A stretch of DNA of 37,192 nucleotides, from NCBI GenBank assembly GCA_946408355.1, contig CAMJRX010000023.1, positions 1 through 37,192 on the forward strand, given 5' to 3'. The stretch comes from an uncultured Selenomonadales bacterium. GTDB lineage: Bacteria; Bacillota; Negativicutes; Selenomonadales; Selenomonadaceae. The position numbers and the translations under genes were made by a program. The notes below the pieces were generated by a model, which had not been told where the DNA came from, ran no database searches, and saw nothing but the letters and a program-made list of their open reading frames with translations. Positions 6,883 to 21,800 of the stretch are shown one piece after another (position 1 is the first letter of the stretch; every line of letters begins with the position of its first letter).

Positions 6883-9800
6883 ATGAATGAATTCTACTTC
6901 GATTTGCAACGCTTTGATGCACCTATAGTAACTACAGAAAACCCTGCAACATTTAATACTACAGGCGAGAATGAGTTCATAATTAATGGAACTTCATATA
7001 AATTAACATTAGCCGCCAACTCTTCAGCGACAATTTCCACAGACAGCGATAATTCGGTAATACTCACTGTCACGAGTGGCACCGTTTCTAATTTAATTTA
7101 TTCAAGTGGTACTACCGACAGTAATATACCTGCCGTTAATTTATTGGCTGGTGGTGGCACTTTTCAAGCATATAAAAGTCAAAAAATTACTTTAGGCGAA
7201 CAAAAAGTTTCGTGTTATTTTAATGCTGATACTGGTCTATCAAAGGGCACAAATACTTTGAAAGTAACTTCTTCAAAAGATAATTCAATTCAAGTTACTG
7301 TAAATGCTACAGGTGATAATAATGGTACTACATTTAAATTTGGAGATTTTAGTTATAACTTATTATCTAAACCTATAAGCGATTTGTCTTTAAATGTATA
7401 TTCAAGTGATTATTATTCATTAAGTGTTAGTGCTAATGACACACTCACAATTGTTTGCCCATATGATAATTTTAATAAAACGCTAAATCCAGCAACCGGC
7501 TCCTTCACTTTAGGTAAAAACGCTACAGGTTTATATGTTTCAAGTTTAAGTAAAGATGACAAATTTGTTACTTACGATATGTCTGACGGTAAAGAAGTCA
7601 ATAAAGTCACCTACAAAATGGGCACAAAAGTACTAAGTGCAAAAAACTCAAGCGAAGCCGTTAAACTTTATCCAGGTGATGCTTCTCAACTAGAAATTCA
7701 GTTAAGTGATTTGGAATTTGATACCTCAACGAAACTTTCACCAGCTCTTGTCATAAAAAATAATACACTTGACATTACAAATGCAATTATTACGGCTAAC
7801 TTTACAGATAATGTAGGTTCTCTTGCTGTAGTCGCTAAAGATAGTGACGATGATTATAGTTATGCTTATGGTGCCTTAAAGAAAGTAAGCGAAAATTCTT
7901 TTCTAGTAAGCCAAGAAAGTACTGATAATAAATATACTGCAATAAATATTGAAAGCGGCTACACCGTAGAATTTAGTAGCACCATTACGGACGCCACCAT
8001 TACCGTTGCTGATACTACAGCTTTTTCCGTCACCGACACGGAAGATAATTATTCGTTAACAAGCGGCACGGGTTCAATATCAGTTGGCGGCGCGACAGGG
8101 CTAAGCTTGACGAAAGGCACCCTTCTAACTTCAACAGAAGCTCAGACGATTGCGGCGGGCGATTATTCCATTTACGGCTATAATGATAGTGGAGATACTA
8201 AAAACGGCATAACCATTGGATTATCGAACAGTAGCGTAATTGTCGGTGACCTTGACACTGGCGAATCTCTTACCGCATACGATACAACGGCAAGTGCAAC
8301 CAGTAACTATACTATGCTTGGTGCGGGCTTGCTGAAAGAAACTAACAGCACTTACACAATTTATAGAGATATTTCAAGCGGCGGCTCTCATACTCTAGGT
8401 AGCGCGGGCGACCTCGTAATTGCCCCCGACAGCAATAAAATTCTTGAAATCGGCACGACCAACACTCAAAGCGGCGTCGTCTTCGATAATGCGAGTAATC
8501 CGACTTCACTTTATGCTGAACTTGATAAATCTGGTGACGGATACTTTTTAAAAACTGTCAGCAGTGCTACTGGTCTTGCAAGTTGGGCTAATACTATTTC
8601 TTTAACTGGCAGTGAACAGACGTCTATTAGCTATGGTCTTGCAAGTGCTGTAACAAACGGTTTAATAATCGCCACAAATAATTCAGGCAAAACTACTTTC
8701 AAAGTCACGGCAAGCGCGGATACTTTTGTTGTAAATAGCGGCACAGCAGAAGCCCCGACAATTACCGGCGCAACTGCTATCACATTGTTAGGCGGTTCCA
8801 TAACTGCTACGAAAGATCAAACTATTACGTTGGACGGTTTAGACAAAACTTTTGCAGTTACAAATAGTACATCTGGCGTTAAAGTTTCATTCGATACCAG
8901 CAATAATACGGCGACAATTAACGCCAGTAAAAATGACAGTTTCAAAATTGGCAGTGATACCTTTACTGTCGGTTCAGATAATAATAACATGACGATTGAA
9001 GTTACCGCGTCCGGCATGACTATCAAGGCTCATAAGGGCGATTCTTTTACTGTAGGCGGAGAAAATTACACGGTCGACGACGGAGACGGAATAACTTTTG
9101 CAGTTGATAATACTACAGGCAAAGTCACCAAAATCAGCGATCTTGCGACCCAAGGCGATACATTCACTCGTGGCAATACCGGTTATTCTGTTAAAGGCGC
9201 AGGTTTTGTAACTGGTACTTCGCCCTCTTCAAGCATATGGAACGCAGATAATAGTCATTCTTTGAGCGGCGGTTCCGTTGCTGTTGATAGTCTTACCGTA
9301 GCTTCTAATTGGCTCGGTGTTGTGACAATCGACGGTAGTGTTACTGTTCCGGCTGGTACGAACGCCGGCTTGCTTACTGATTCTGCTTTCGATTATACGT
9401 ACGGCGAACTGAAATATGGCAGTAATAGTGCTACTTTAACTCATGGCTCTAACGACAGTGGCACGCTTAAGAGTATTAACATTGACAGCGGCTCTACTCA
9501 ATATACCTTAACCGCTGTGGGTAAAAACTTCCATAACGTTTCGATAACTGCGCCTAACTCAAGTATCATGGTAGGAAATTCTACTAATGGCAGTTATCAA
9601 GTTACTCTCGACGGTGCGGGCGGTAATACGGGGCTTGTCGGCGCAACGTCGGCTTCTTTAATCAGTGGTAAATTGACGGCAACCAGTATCCTCACTGGCG
9701 GCGTTGTCGTTGACAAAGCAACTGTTATTCCAGGCGAAAGTGTAACTTTAACGACGGGCGCGTACGGTGCGTCTATCTCTGGGCTTTCTTATGGCGAAAA

Positions 9801-12800
9801 ATTTAAAGTAAATAATGATGATTATGTCTTTACTGGTGCAGGCTTGCGCAATGGCGACCAACTTAAACGCGGGACAAAAACCAACTCCAGTGTTGCCAGC
9901 AATACCCTTGCTCTTGCCAGCATTACAAGTAAAGATGATTGGCTCGGAATGCGTGGCGTGTCGAGTATCAGCGGTGTTGCAATAGGCGACAACAGAAATA
10001 TATCCGACGTTTTCCTCGTAGACGATTATACTAACGATACTCAACCTTCTAAACTTTACGGCGAACTTAAAACTGTTAGTGGCGGCTATTCCCTGTCGAC
10101 AGTGACTAATTTTGATAAGTGGGAAGATAATTACACTATCACCGTTGACACGGCGACCGTCTCGATTTCCAGCGGCTTTGAAGGCGCAAATATTAAAGCT
10201 TCGCAAGTGGGCGCGGCATTTAAAGTTGATAGCTTAAACGATGGTGCGACTGAATTTGTAGTTACAGATACAACAGCGAAGACGGGCGTTACTCTTAGCG
10301 GCGCAAAAGCTATCACTCAAACGGACGGACTAATTGCTGTTGCCAAATCCAATATTCAATCTGTCACTGTCGGCGAACACACCATTGCTAATTCTGGTAA
10401 CTTATCGCTTGATGTAAGTGCAAGCGGCGGAACAGAGGCTACTCTTAGCTCGCTAGACGAGGGCGAAAATTTCAACATTAACAGCACAGGCTATTCGATA
10501 ATCAGCGGGCTTGGCTTGCGTACCGATAACCAGTTCTTTAAGGAAAGCTCCCTTACTTCATCGTTTAAATCTGCTACTTTATCCGAATTAACTAACCTTA
10601 CTGACACAAACGAATGGATTTACATTGCGGCGATAAAAAATAATATTTTAACCGTTCCGCCAACGATTAATTCCTCTGCTAATGAATGGCTCGTTCTCGA
10701 CGAAAATAAGACAACCAGATATGGTACGTTAACTTCTGTGACCGGCGGCGGCTTGTCTTTAACTAAATCTACCCTCGATACAACATGGGGCAACGATACT
10801 ATTCAAGTTATCGATAATACCTTGTCACTGTCCAGCGACTTTAGCGGCAAAACTATACGCGGCAAATCGTCGGGGGCATTGTTCACTGTTTCCGATAATT
10901 CCTCTTATTCCGTGATTGACGCGACAGGTGGCGCAAGTATTGGCAATGCTACGGACATTAGTTTATCGGCGGGCACCATTTCTTTAAGCAGTGCCAATCA
11001 AACAATCAGCGGCGGCGACAGTGTAATTTCCGGCAACGACAAAGATATAAAAGTTACCGTTACAGGCGGAAAAGCTACAATCGGCGCATTGGCAACAGAC
11101 GACAGCTTTAAAGTCGAAGGCGTAACGTATACTCTGCTCTCGAACGGCAGGTTACAACGCGATTCCGATAAATCGATTTGGAACGGTAGCTCAATTAAAC
11201 CTGACGATAGCGGCTCCATTGCAGTTGCAAGCTTAGGCAGCAATAATTGGAACGGCGCAATATCAACTGATTCGACCGGCAACTTGACGCTTGATTCAGC
11301 GGCGAAGGACGTTTTAGCAACTGTATCTTCGGCGTTTATCGTCAATGGCAATACTCCCACGTCGATTTACGGCTCCTTTACCAAAGACAGTGACACTTAT
11401 AAATTGAGCACGTCGGGAATAAATACTGGCGCAACTCTTCCTTCTGTCACTATAACTGAAGATGTCGGCAAAGTTAACTTCACGAAAGATTTAGTTAATG
11501 TTTCGATAACCGCTGGCAGTACAACTTTCACGGCGACTAAGGCGTCAAGCGGCTACACTGTCAATTACAGTAGCTCTGAACTTAGCGTAGACGACGCAAC
11601 TGCAATCGATTTGACGACCGGAACTTTAGCGATTAAAAATCCTAATCAACTCGTCACGGCTAATAGTCAAAGTGTTCAGGCAGTCTCAGAGGCAGTTAAT
11701 GTCACGTATGATAATAACGGCGTGACTGTTGACGGTATCACTACGGCTGGCGAAAGCGTCAAGATTAACAATAATACTTACACGCTTGCCACTGACACAA
11801 CCGGCGACGGTATCAGCGTCAATATAAACAACGGCACAACGACGATTAAAGATATTACCGTTGGCGATAAATTCGTAATTGATAACGAAACTTTCCTCTA
11901 CACGTCGGCAGGTTTAACGAAGACCGAAGCAAATTCTGATAAAATTTCTTATGTGCTAAAGGCAGTTCACCCCACGAGCGGCGAACTCACTCTTGACAAA
12001 TTGCAATCGGTTGATGAGGATACTTGGCTCGGAATTTACTTAGCTGACAAAGGCAACGTAACCATAAGTAGCGATATAACGCACTCCGTTGTTTTGGTTG
12101 ATTCCGTAACAAATCCCACGACTAATTACGGGCAAGTAAAACTAAGCAACGGTACTTACACCTTACAAAAATATTCGGACAATGACGAGGCTCTTAAAGC
12201 AATAGCTGACAGTATCGAAAATCCAACGTCAATCACCGTTGAAAAAGGCATTACTGCAGTTATTGATTCAGTGTTCTCCAGCTCGACGACATCAATCCCC
12301 GTTAAGGCAAATAACGCAACAAGTATCACTGTCACAGATTCAAGCGGCAATTCTTATGTAATCGGCGGAACGGTTGATAAATTTATTCCTTCGACGATGA
12401 CATTCACGCCCGCCGTAAATGACGAGTTCACTATTGACGGCACAACTTATTTGATGACGGTTGCCGGCTTGACTAAAGGCAATAAAATTTGGACTAAAGC
12501 AAATGTTACTGATTACGTTCTGCCTGACGACGACGCTTGGTCTGCTATCGTTAAACTCACTACCGATAATATTCTCGACATTACTAAAATTGCGCCTGAA
12601 GAAGGCTCCAATATCGTTGTAGATAATAGCAGTTCAACGCGCTGGGCTACTCTCGACTACACGGCGGCAACTGATACTGCGCCGGCTACTTATAATTTGA
12701 AATATATCGACAGCGATAAATTAGCGGCGGTTCAGCTAGTTGACGGCACAGCAAATTTCACTGTTAACTACGAAACGACAATTACCACCGGCAACGGCAC

Positions 12801-15800
12801 TTACACCATTAACGATAATGATTACACTGGCTCTGGTTTGGTTGTCGCTACCACTGCTAGCACCTCAACTTTGCAAGACGGCACAGTCACTTTAGATAGC
12901 ACAACGCAAGCCGTTACGCCCACTAATGATAGCGCAATCAGTGTTACGAGTGGCGAAATTACTGCTACGGCAAGCAACGGTAAATGGGACACAGTGAATA
13001 ATCTAATTGAGGGCGACATCTTCAAAATTGGTGACAATACATATAAAGTTTATGGCTCCAACACTCTGGCTAAGGTGAACTCTAGCGGCGAACCTGAAGA
13101 AATTTACAACTCCTACATAACGAACGGCAAACTGGATTATTCTAAAATTGTCGGTAACGATTACAGCGCGGTTATTCAGCTCAATAGCGATGACCAACTC
13201 GACCTCATTAAAAAACTTAGTGTCACTCCGGCTATTGTCGTTGGGCAAAAGGACGGCGCGATTGATCCAACTGTTCGCGTTGCGCAAATTGACTATAGCG
13301 AAACCGACGATGCTTATACTTTAAGCGAAACTACCGACGGCGTTATCTCCACTCTTAAGGGCGTTTTGCTCGGTACTGCGGTTAAATCTTTTAATACCGA
13401 TCTTGAGACGACTGTTATAACCTCTGGAACGGATACCTTCACTGTTAACGGCAAAGTCTTCGCCGCACTCAATGCCTTAACGATAACTACGGCAAGTAAT
13501 GACAGCGCGTTTTTGACGAACGGTAAAGTTACAGTTGCTGAAGGTGCTACTGTTACTGCGCGCTACACTGACACTTCTAATCATGACGAAACTATTACCT
13601 CTACGAAGGGCACTTTAACTGTTATTGCGGACAGTACAGCAAATACCGTAACAATCAGCGATATGGACGCGGGCGACGTGTTTAATGTCGGAACGAATTC
13701 TTATACAATGACTTCAGTCGGTTTAACGAACGGAACTAAGTTAAACTACAACGCGCTAAAGAACAATGGCATTACTACTGCCGAATTCGATTTGACTGAT
13801 GACGCTTGGAAAAATATTGTTCCAACAGAGAGCGGCGTCTTGACGATTACCAATGCTGTTGGATCGAATGTTTTTGTTGCCGATGTCGACACCGAAAATC
13901 CGAGCAGTGCTGTTAAATACGGCACGATTACTAAATCCTCTGATGACGGAATTTATACCTTGACGCAAGCTGACGGCAACGATACCGCGCTTGAAGGCAT
14001 AATTCTTACTGGCGTAAAGGTTACGTTCCCAACCACTTGCACGAACACTAATATCACTGCTAAAGACGCGACGTTTAAAGTTACAGCTAGTGAGCCATTT
14101 ACGATTGACGCGGCGTCTACAACGCTTAGTATGAGCGAGGAAGTTACAGCCGTTGAGCTGGTTAAAGGTACACTCCAAGCGACGAATGGTATACCGATAA
14201 CGGCGAATGGTAACGTAATCACAACGACTTCTGGCACAATGACAGTTGGCATTGATGATACAGGCGTTTTCGTCGGCAATCTCAACGAGAATGAAACTTT
14301 CACCGTTGGTAGCACGTCTTATAAGAAAACGGCGGCGGGCTTGCTTGACGTTACTAACCAAAAATTGCAGGCGTCCGTTACTGACACTTACTACCTTGGC
14401 TCAAACTTTGACCGGATAATTCAAGCTCCAAACGGTGCACTTGACCTTAGCAACGAAAAACAGAGCGCAGAAGTTTACGATAGCATAAGCAATCCGACAA
14501 CTCATATGGCGTCGTTGACTGTCGATGATAATGGCTTAACTCTTAAAAGTGTCGACGGCGGCGTTCATACAATAACCTTAGCTAAGGACGCTAAATTGAC
14601 AGTTACTTTTGCGGCGACGGTAAATGGCAGTGGCACGACGATCGTTAACAATGTTCCTTACGAAGGGACAAATTTGGTAATTGACGCAACGGCAACTTCT
14701 TCGACACTCCAAAGTGGCACGGTAACTATCGATAGCGGCGGTTCAGTTAAAGCGACTAAGGATAGTACTGCATTGGCAGTGACAAGCGGTTCGATAACGG
14801 CGACGGCGGCTGACGGCAGATTTACAAATATAGCGTCGTTAGCTTCGGGCGATATATTCACTTTTAATAACAAAACTTACACGCAAACGGCAATAGGCTT
14901 GATTTCGTCGGATAACAAATTAAATGGTGACGTATCAACGGACGTTACAGTTGCCAATTTGAGCGGTACAGCGTGGCGAGATATTCATCAAGCGACAAGT
15001 GGCGCGTTGACGATTAACAGTAGCACGAGTTCCAACGCTATAGTAGTTGAAATAGCAGACGACAAAGCGCAGAGCAAACGTTATGGCACGTTGACTAAAT
15101 CGGGTGATACTTATACGTTGACGCAAGCGGATAATGATTCGCAAATTGCGAGTATAACACTTGACGGCGTAAAAGCTAGCTTACCGACAACTTGCGCAGA
15201 TACCACTATCACAGCTAACGAGGCAACATTTACAGTTACGGCAAGTGAAATCTTCACTGTCGACGCAACCTCCAACATTCCTAAATTAAGCAATGTCACA
15301 GCAATCACGCTCACCGACGGCACGATTCAAGCGTTGAACAATATCCCAGTAACAGTTGGCGAAAATGTAATCACAACAACTTCCGGCACGATGACGGTTG
15401 GCATTGACGATACGGGAATTTTCGTCGGAAATCTGAACGAGAACGAAACTTTCACAGTTGACGGCACGTCTTATAAGAAGACGGCGGCGGGCTTGATTGA
15501 CGTTACTAATCAGAAATTTAGTGCAGATGTAACTGATACTTACTATATCGGCACGAGCTTTAACAGGATAATTGCGGCTGACGGCTCAACCCTCGACCTT
15601 AGCAACGAAACGCAGAGCGCAGAAGTCTACGACAGCATAAGCAACCCGACAACGCATATGGCGTCGTTGAAAGTTAGCGGCAAAAAATTAACTCTCAATG
15701 AAGTCGACGGCGGCATTAGTACGATAACCTTAGCTAAAGACGCAACATTGACAGTTACTTTTGCGGCTACGGTAAATTCCAGCGGCAATACGACGGTTAA

Positions 15801-18800
15801 CAATGTTTCTTACAATGGTACAGATTTAGTAATCGACGCGACGGCAACGAGTTCGACACTTCAAAGTGGCACGGTAACTATCGATAGCGGCGGCTCCGTT
15901 AAGGCTACTAAAGATAGCACTGCACTTGCAGTTACAGACGGTTCGATAACGGCAACGGCGGCTAGTGGCAGATTTACAAATATAGCGTCGTTAGCTTCTG
16001 GTGATGTATTTAACTTTAACAGTAAGACTTACACGCAAACGGTAATAGGTTTGGTGTCTTCCGATAATAAGTTAAATGAGGACGTCTCAACGGACGTTAC
16101 AGTTACCGACTTGAGCGGTACGGCGTGGCAAGATATTCATCAAGCGACAAATGGCGCGTTGACAATTAACAGTAGCACTGGTTCCGATTTTTTAGTAGTC
16201 GACATTACAAACGATAAAGCGCAAAGCAAACGCTACGGCAATTTGACCAAAGCGGGCGGTACTTATACGTTAGCGCAAGCGGATACGGATTCACAGCTGG
16301 CGAGCATAACTTTAGACGGCGTGAAGGCTAGCTTGCCAACAACTTGCGCAAATACCACAATCACGGCGAATACGGCAACCTTTACCGTTACGGCAAGTGA
16401 ACTCTTTACTGTCGACGCAACTTCAGGTATACCTGTTCTAAGCAAAGTTACAGCAATTAATCTCACCGACGGCACGATTCAAGCGTTGAATAATATTCCG
16501 ATAACGATTGGCGACAATGTAATTACAACGACTTCCGGCACAATGACAGTTGGAATTGATAGCACAGGCGTATTTGTCGGCGGACTTAACGAAAATGAAA
16601 CTTTTACTGTTGACGGCACGTCTTATAAGAAGACAGCGGCGGGCTTGCTTGACATTAACAATCAGAAATTGCGTGCGGCTGTGACCGATACTTATTATCT
16701 CGGCACGAGTTTTGATAGGATAATTGAAGCTCCGAGCGGGTCACTTGACCTTAGCACCGAAACGCAGAGCGCAGAAGTCTACGATAGCATAAGCAATCCG
16801 GCAACTCATATGGCAACGTTAACAGTTAGCGGCGGCAAGTTAACGCTTAACGAAGTCGACGGCGGCATTAGTACGATAACCTTAGCTAAAGACGCGACAT
16901 TGACGGTTGATTTTGCGGCTACGGTAAATTCCAGCGGCAATACGACGGTTAACAGTGTTTTTTACAATGGTACAGATTTAGTAATCGACGCGACGGCAAC
17001 GAGTTCGACACTTCAAAGTGGCACGGTAACTATCGATAGCGGCGGCTCCGTTAAGGCTACTAAAGATAGCACTGCACTTGCAGTTACAGACGGTTCGATA
17101 ACGGCAACGGCGGCTAGTGGCAGATTTACAAATATAGCGTCGTTAGCTTCTGGTGATGTATTTAACTTTAACAGTAAGACTTACACACAAACGGCAATAG
17201 GTTTAGTGTCCTCCGATAATAAAATCAATGAGGACGTCTCGACGGAAATCACGGTTGCAAACTTGAGCGGTACAGCGTGGCAAGACATTCATCAAGCTAC
17301 GAGTGGCGCGTTGACGATTAACACTAGCACTGGTTCCGATGTTTTAGTTGTCGATATAACAGACGATAAAGCGCAGTGCAAACGTTATGGCACTTTGACC
17401 AAATCGGGCGTTACTTATACATTGGCGCAAAAAGACACGGATTCACAACTGGCGAGCATTACTCTTGACGGCGTGAAGGCTAGTTTGCCGACAACTTGCG
17501 CGAATACAACTATCACGGCGAACGCAGCAACATTTACAGTTACAGCAAGTGAACTCTTCACTGTCGACGCAACCTCCGACATTCCTACGCTAAGCAATGT
17601 CACAGCAATCACGCTCAATTCTGGCACAATACAGGCTTTGAATAATGTCCCGATAACGATTGGCGACAATGTAATTACGACAACTTCAGGCACAATGACA
17701 GTTGGCGTTGATAGCACAGGCGTATTTGTCGGTGGGCTTAACGAAGATGAAACCTTCACCGTTGACGGCACGTCGTATAAGATGACGGCGGCGGGTTTGA
17801 TGGACGTTACCAATCAGAAATTGCGGGCGGTTGTGACTGATACTTATTATCTTGGCTCAAACTTTGACAGGATAATTTCTTCTGACGGCTCCAGTCTCGA
17901 CCTTAGCAACGAAACAACTAGCGCAGAAGTTTACGACAGTATAACTGCCCCGACAACGCATATGGCGACGTTGAAGATTAGCGGCGGAAAATTAACTCTT
18001 AGTGAAGTCGGCGGCGGAATTGATACGATAATCTTAGCTGAAGATACTAACTTGACGGTTGATTTTGCGGCAACAGTAAATGCTAGTGGAACGACAACTG
18101 TTAATAGCAGTACTTATGCGGGAACAACCGATTTGGTAATTGACGCGACGGCAACGAGTTCGACACTCCAAAAAGGCACGGTGACTATCAATAGCGGCGA
18201 ATCCGTTCAGGCTACCAAAGATTCAACACCGCTTGAAGTCACTAGCGGCTCAATTAATGCGATTGCTACTAACGGCAAATTCACCACCTTAAACAACGTG
18301 GACGCTGGCGACCAATTCTCTTTTAATGATAATTCCTATATTCAAAGCACAATCGGTTTAATTAAAGACTCCACTATCAGCGCGGAACTCGCCACTTCTA
18401 CAATTAACATAAGCAATTTGGATTCCGCTAAATGGCTTGACTTTATCGCTCCAAGCGGCGGTGTTCTCAATCTTACTAATGCCAATGTTAACGCCTTAGT
18501 TTTGGATAGCGCGACCGCTCCGACAACTAAACTTGCCGATTTAACTATAAGCAATTCCAGATTTAATCTTAAGGGCGCGGACAATCCCACCGATATTGAG
18601 GCTGTCACACTTCCTGAAAATTCCAATATTAACGTAGACTTCGCTACCCAAGTTTACGCACCAGAAGGTTCTGTCACGGTAAATTCCACGACTTTTGACG
18701 CCGCCTCCGAAGTAATCATCGACTTTGACGGCTCAACTGCTACTCTCTACGAAGGCACCGTTAACCTCGACACTACTAAACCTACTGTTAAGGCAACTAA

Positions 18801-21800
18801 TGATTCGTCTGCGTTAAAAGTCCTGCGCGGCTCCTTAACTGCTACTGTTTTTGACGGTTTATTAGTATCACTCGGTAAACTCGATACTAAAGATTCCTTC
18901 TCATTCAACGATACCACTTATACTAAAACTGAACTCGGCTTGATGAAGGACGATTTAATTAGCGAAAACCTCGCCGGCTCCACCATTGAACTTGCCGATA
19001 TTGACACTGCTACGTGGAATAATATTATCGTTCCACTTAATCAAACAATTGATTTGACGAGCGCGACAAATGCTCTTGTCTGTGACGACGCAACTAATCC
19101 CACTGTTAAATTCGCCACATTTACCAATTCCGACGGCGTTTTAACTTTGACTGATGACGGCGACGCCGCTGAACATATTAAGACCGTTGACATTGCGGCT
19201 GGCACTATTTTAACGGTTGATTTCGTCACTCAAGTTAATGCTTCAATCGGCTCTGTAATTGTTAATAGCAAATCTTATAACGGAACGTCTGAACTTGTGA
19301 TTCAATCCGACGGCTCGACTTCCACGTTAACTAGCGGCACCGTCACTTTGAATACAGGCGATTCCGTAGCAACTACGAATGGTAATAATATCTCAATAAG
19401 CGACGGCGACGGCTTAACTGTAACCGTTGGAAATAACGTCACTATCGACGGCATGAATATTGGCGACGCTTTCAAAGTCGATGATAATTCCTACAAAGTT
19501 ACGGAAAGCGGCTTGATAAACACTAGCGGCAAATTCTGGACGGGTAGTGACTTTACCGACGGACTAACCGTTGACGCTCTTAATCTTGCTACTAATTGGA
19601 CGGGAATTGTCGTTGCTAAAGACGGAGTTTTAAGCGTTGGCAACTCCACGCTTACCAATGACGAAACTTCTACCGTAGTTGACGATTTAAGCAATCCCAC
19701 TATTACTTATGGTACACTTACCAAAACTAACGACGTTTATACTTTGACCAAAAACGCTGACAATATTTTAAGCGGTATTAAAATCGACAACGTTAAGATT
19801 GACATTGATAATAATCTCGCTGGCGTGCCACTTACCATTACAACTCCTGACGGCATAAAAACTTCCTTGAATGTCACTGCGTCCGCCAAATTCAGCAACT
19901 TTACTGTCGACGCTACGGGCAATAACCCAACTGTCAACGACGTTAACGCCATTGAAATTTCTGCAGGCAAAATTGAACTCTTAGACGGGCAAAATATATC
20001 ACTTGCTGAAGACGCTCAAGAAGTCGCGATTTTCGCTGGCAACGGTACTTTCAATGTCGGCAACGAAACCTTCACTATTGCAGAACTTGAAGACAATACC
20101 CTCGTTGAATTTGACTTCGACACCGACGGCAACGCCAATTCGGTTATCGGATTCAATAAAGATTCGACGGTTACAATCGACGGTACTACCTACACCGCGC
20201 CTGAAAATAATGCCATTCTCCACTACACCGAAGAGGATAACTGGTATTTCGACGGCTTTGCTTATGATGACTATACAGTTACTGTTGACACTAACGGCAA
20301 TGTCTTAGTTATGCCGGGCGTCAAGTTCAGCAATGTCATTTCCAGCGGAAAAACTCTTAGCGACGACGGAAAAATTAAATTCGCGGCTGATTATAATAAA
20401 ACTCCAGTCACGATTGTTAATCAGGGTAAAGTTGCGCTCAACATTAACGACGCTAACGACAACACCTTAGCTGAAAATCTTTCTAAGCACAAAAACGTTA
20501 CTTTTAATGCTGACGGCGTTGAGACAGAAGATTTAACTGCTGTAGCTGGCGCGACGTTTAAGTTGCAAGATACTAAATCTCTCACAGCTGGCGATACCAA
20601 AGTTACTGCTAATGATAATGATTGCGAAATCGGCATTGGCGAAGACGGCACGTCGATTAGTGCAGATAAGGACGCAACGATTACCGCTCCGGCTGATATT
20701 GTCCTTACACTCAATGAAGGCGATTATAACGTTAATGGCGCGGACTTCAAAGGTAGCGGCACGACTACGGCAACCACAACAGCTGACGGCGTTAAACTTG
20801 ATTTGGCAAATAGTGACGCGCTAACTTATGATAGCATGGCGCTAAGCAGTGCAGGTACAGCGACGATTGACAATGCCGACGGTGTAACTTTATCCGGCGG
20901 TGCAAAAGTTGCTAATGCTACGAACAGAGCTTTGACGGTCGACGGAACGGCTTATCTCGACGACAAAATTATTAACACGGCTAAGGCAACAGAAGTTACC
21001 ACGACTTCAGCGGGCGTTAAAGTCAATAGGCGCAACGTTAAAGTTAGTGGCGACACCGACGGTTACACTGTCAACATTAAAAACTTAGACATTATCGGGC
21101 TGGAAAATATCGGCAATAGCGACGGAGTCACAGTTGACGGATTAAACGACGCAACGATTAAAACTGATAAAGCTGGCTCGTTGACGGCTGGCGGCAAAAC
21201 TTTCATATATAACAATGACAGCGTGATTTATGGGCTTGATAACGGCTCGATAGTTTCGATAAACGACGCGGAACAAATAATTGGCGACTTTAGCGATAGA
21301 GTGAGTGTCAACGGCGACGGAATCAGATTAACGGGTTCCAACGAAGTTACACTTAGCGCGGATAAAAATGGTGTCAAAAAGCTTGAATTGAGCGAAGAGG
21401 GCACCTATAGAGTTAACAACAAGACTTACGAAATCCAAGACGACGGCGGTTTTGCATTCGACATGAGCGGCGGAGCTGTCACGGGCGTTGAGAGCGTAGA
21501 AAATGGTAGCCTTATCATTTCGCAAGACGAAAGCGGTTTCGGCGTCAATGACGGAATTGTAACTTTAACGAGCAATACCAATCCGGTCACGTTGGGCATA
21601 GTTGATAGCAATATAGTTTCAGTCAGCGGCGTCGACGGCATAATTAACGGCTTGGAAAATGCGACGATTTACGGCTTAACAAACGCGGTCATAAATAATA
21701 AGCCGTTTAAAGTAAGTGGCAGTGATGAATACACCGCGATAGTTGCAGACGGCGTAGTAAATAGCATAGGTGGAATCACGGACGGCGCGACGATTAGTAG

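Noticed and set aside
13756-14361. Long minus-strand open frames inside the giant gene, including a set repeating at 1152-base spacing (15111, 16263, 17415)
   Set aside because: They are mirror images of the repeated plus-strand coding sequence; their periodicity simply reports the tandem array.
13999-18606. The regular repeats as a CRISPR array or DNA satellite
   Set aside because: The period is 1152 bases, the frame stays open through all units and substitutions follow coding patterns; it is a protein repeat.
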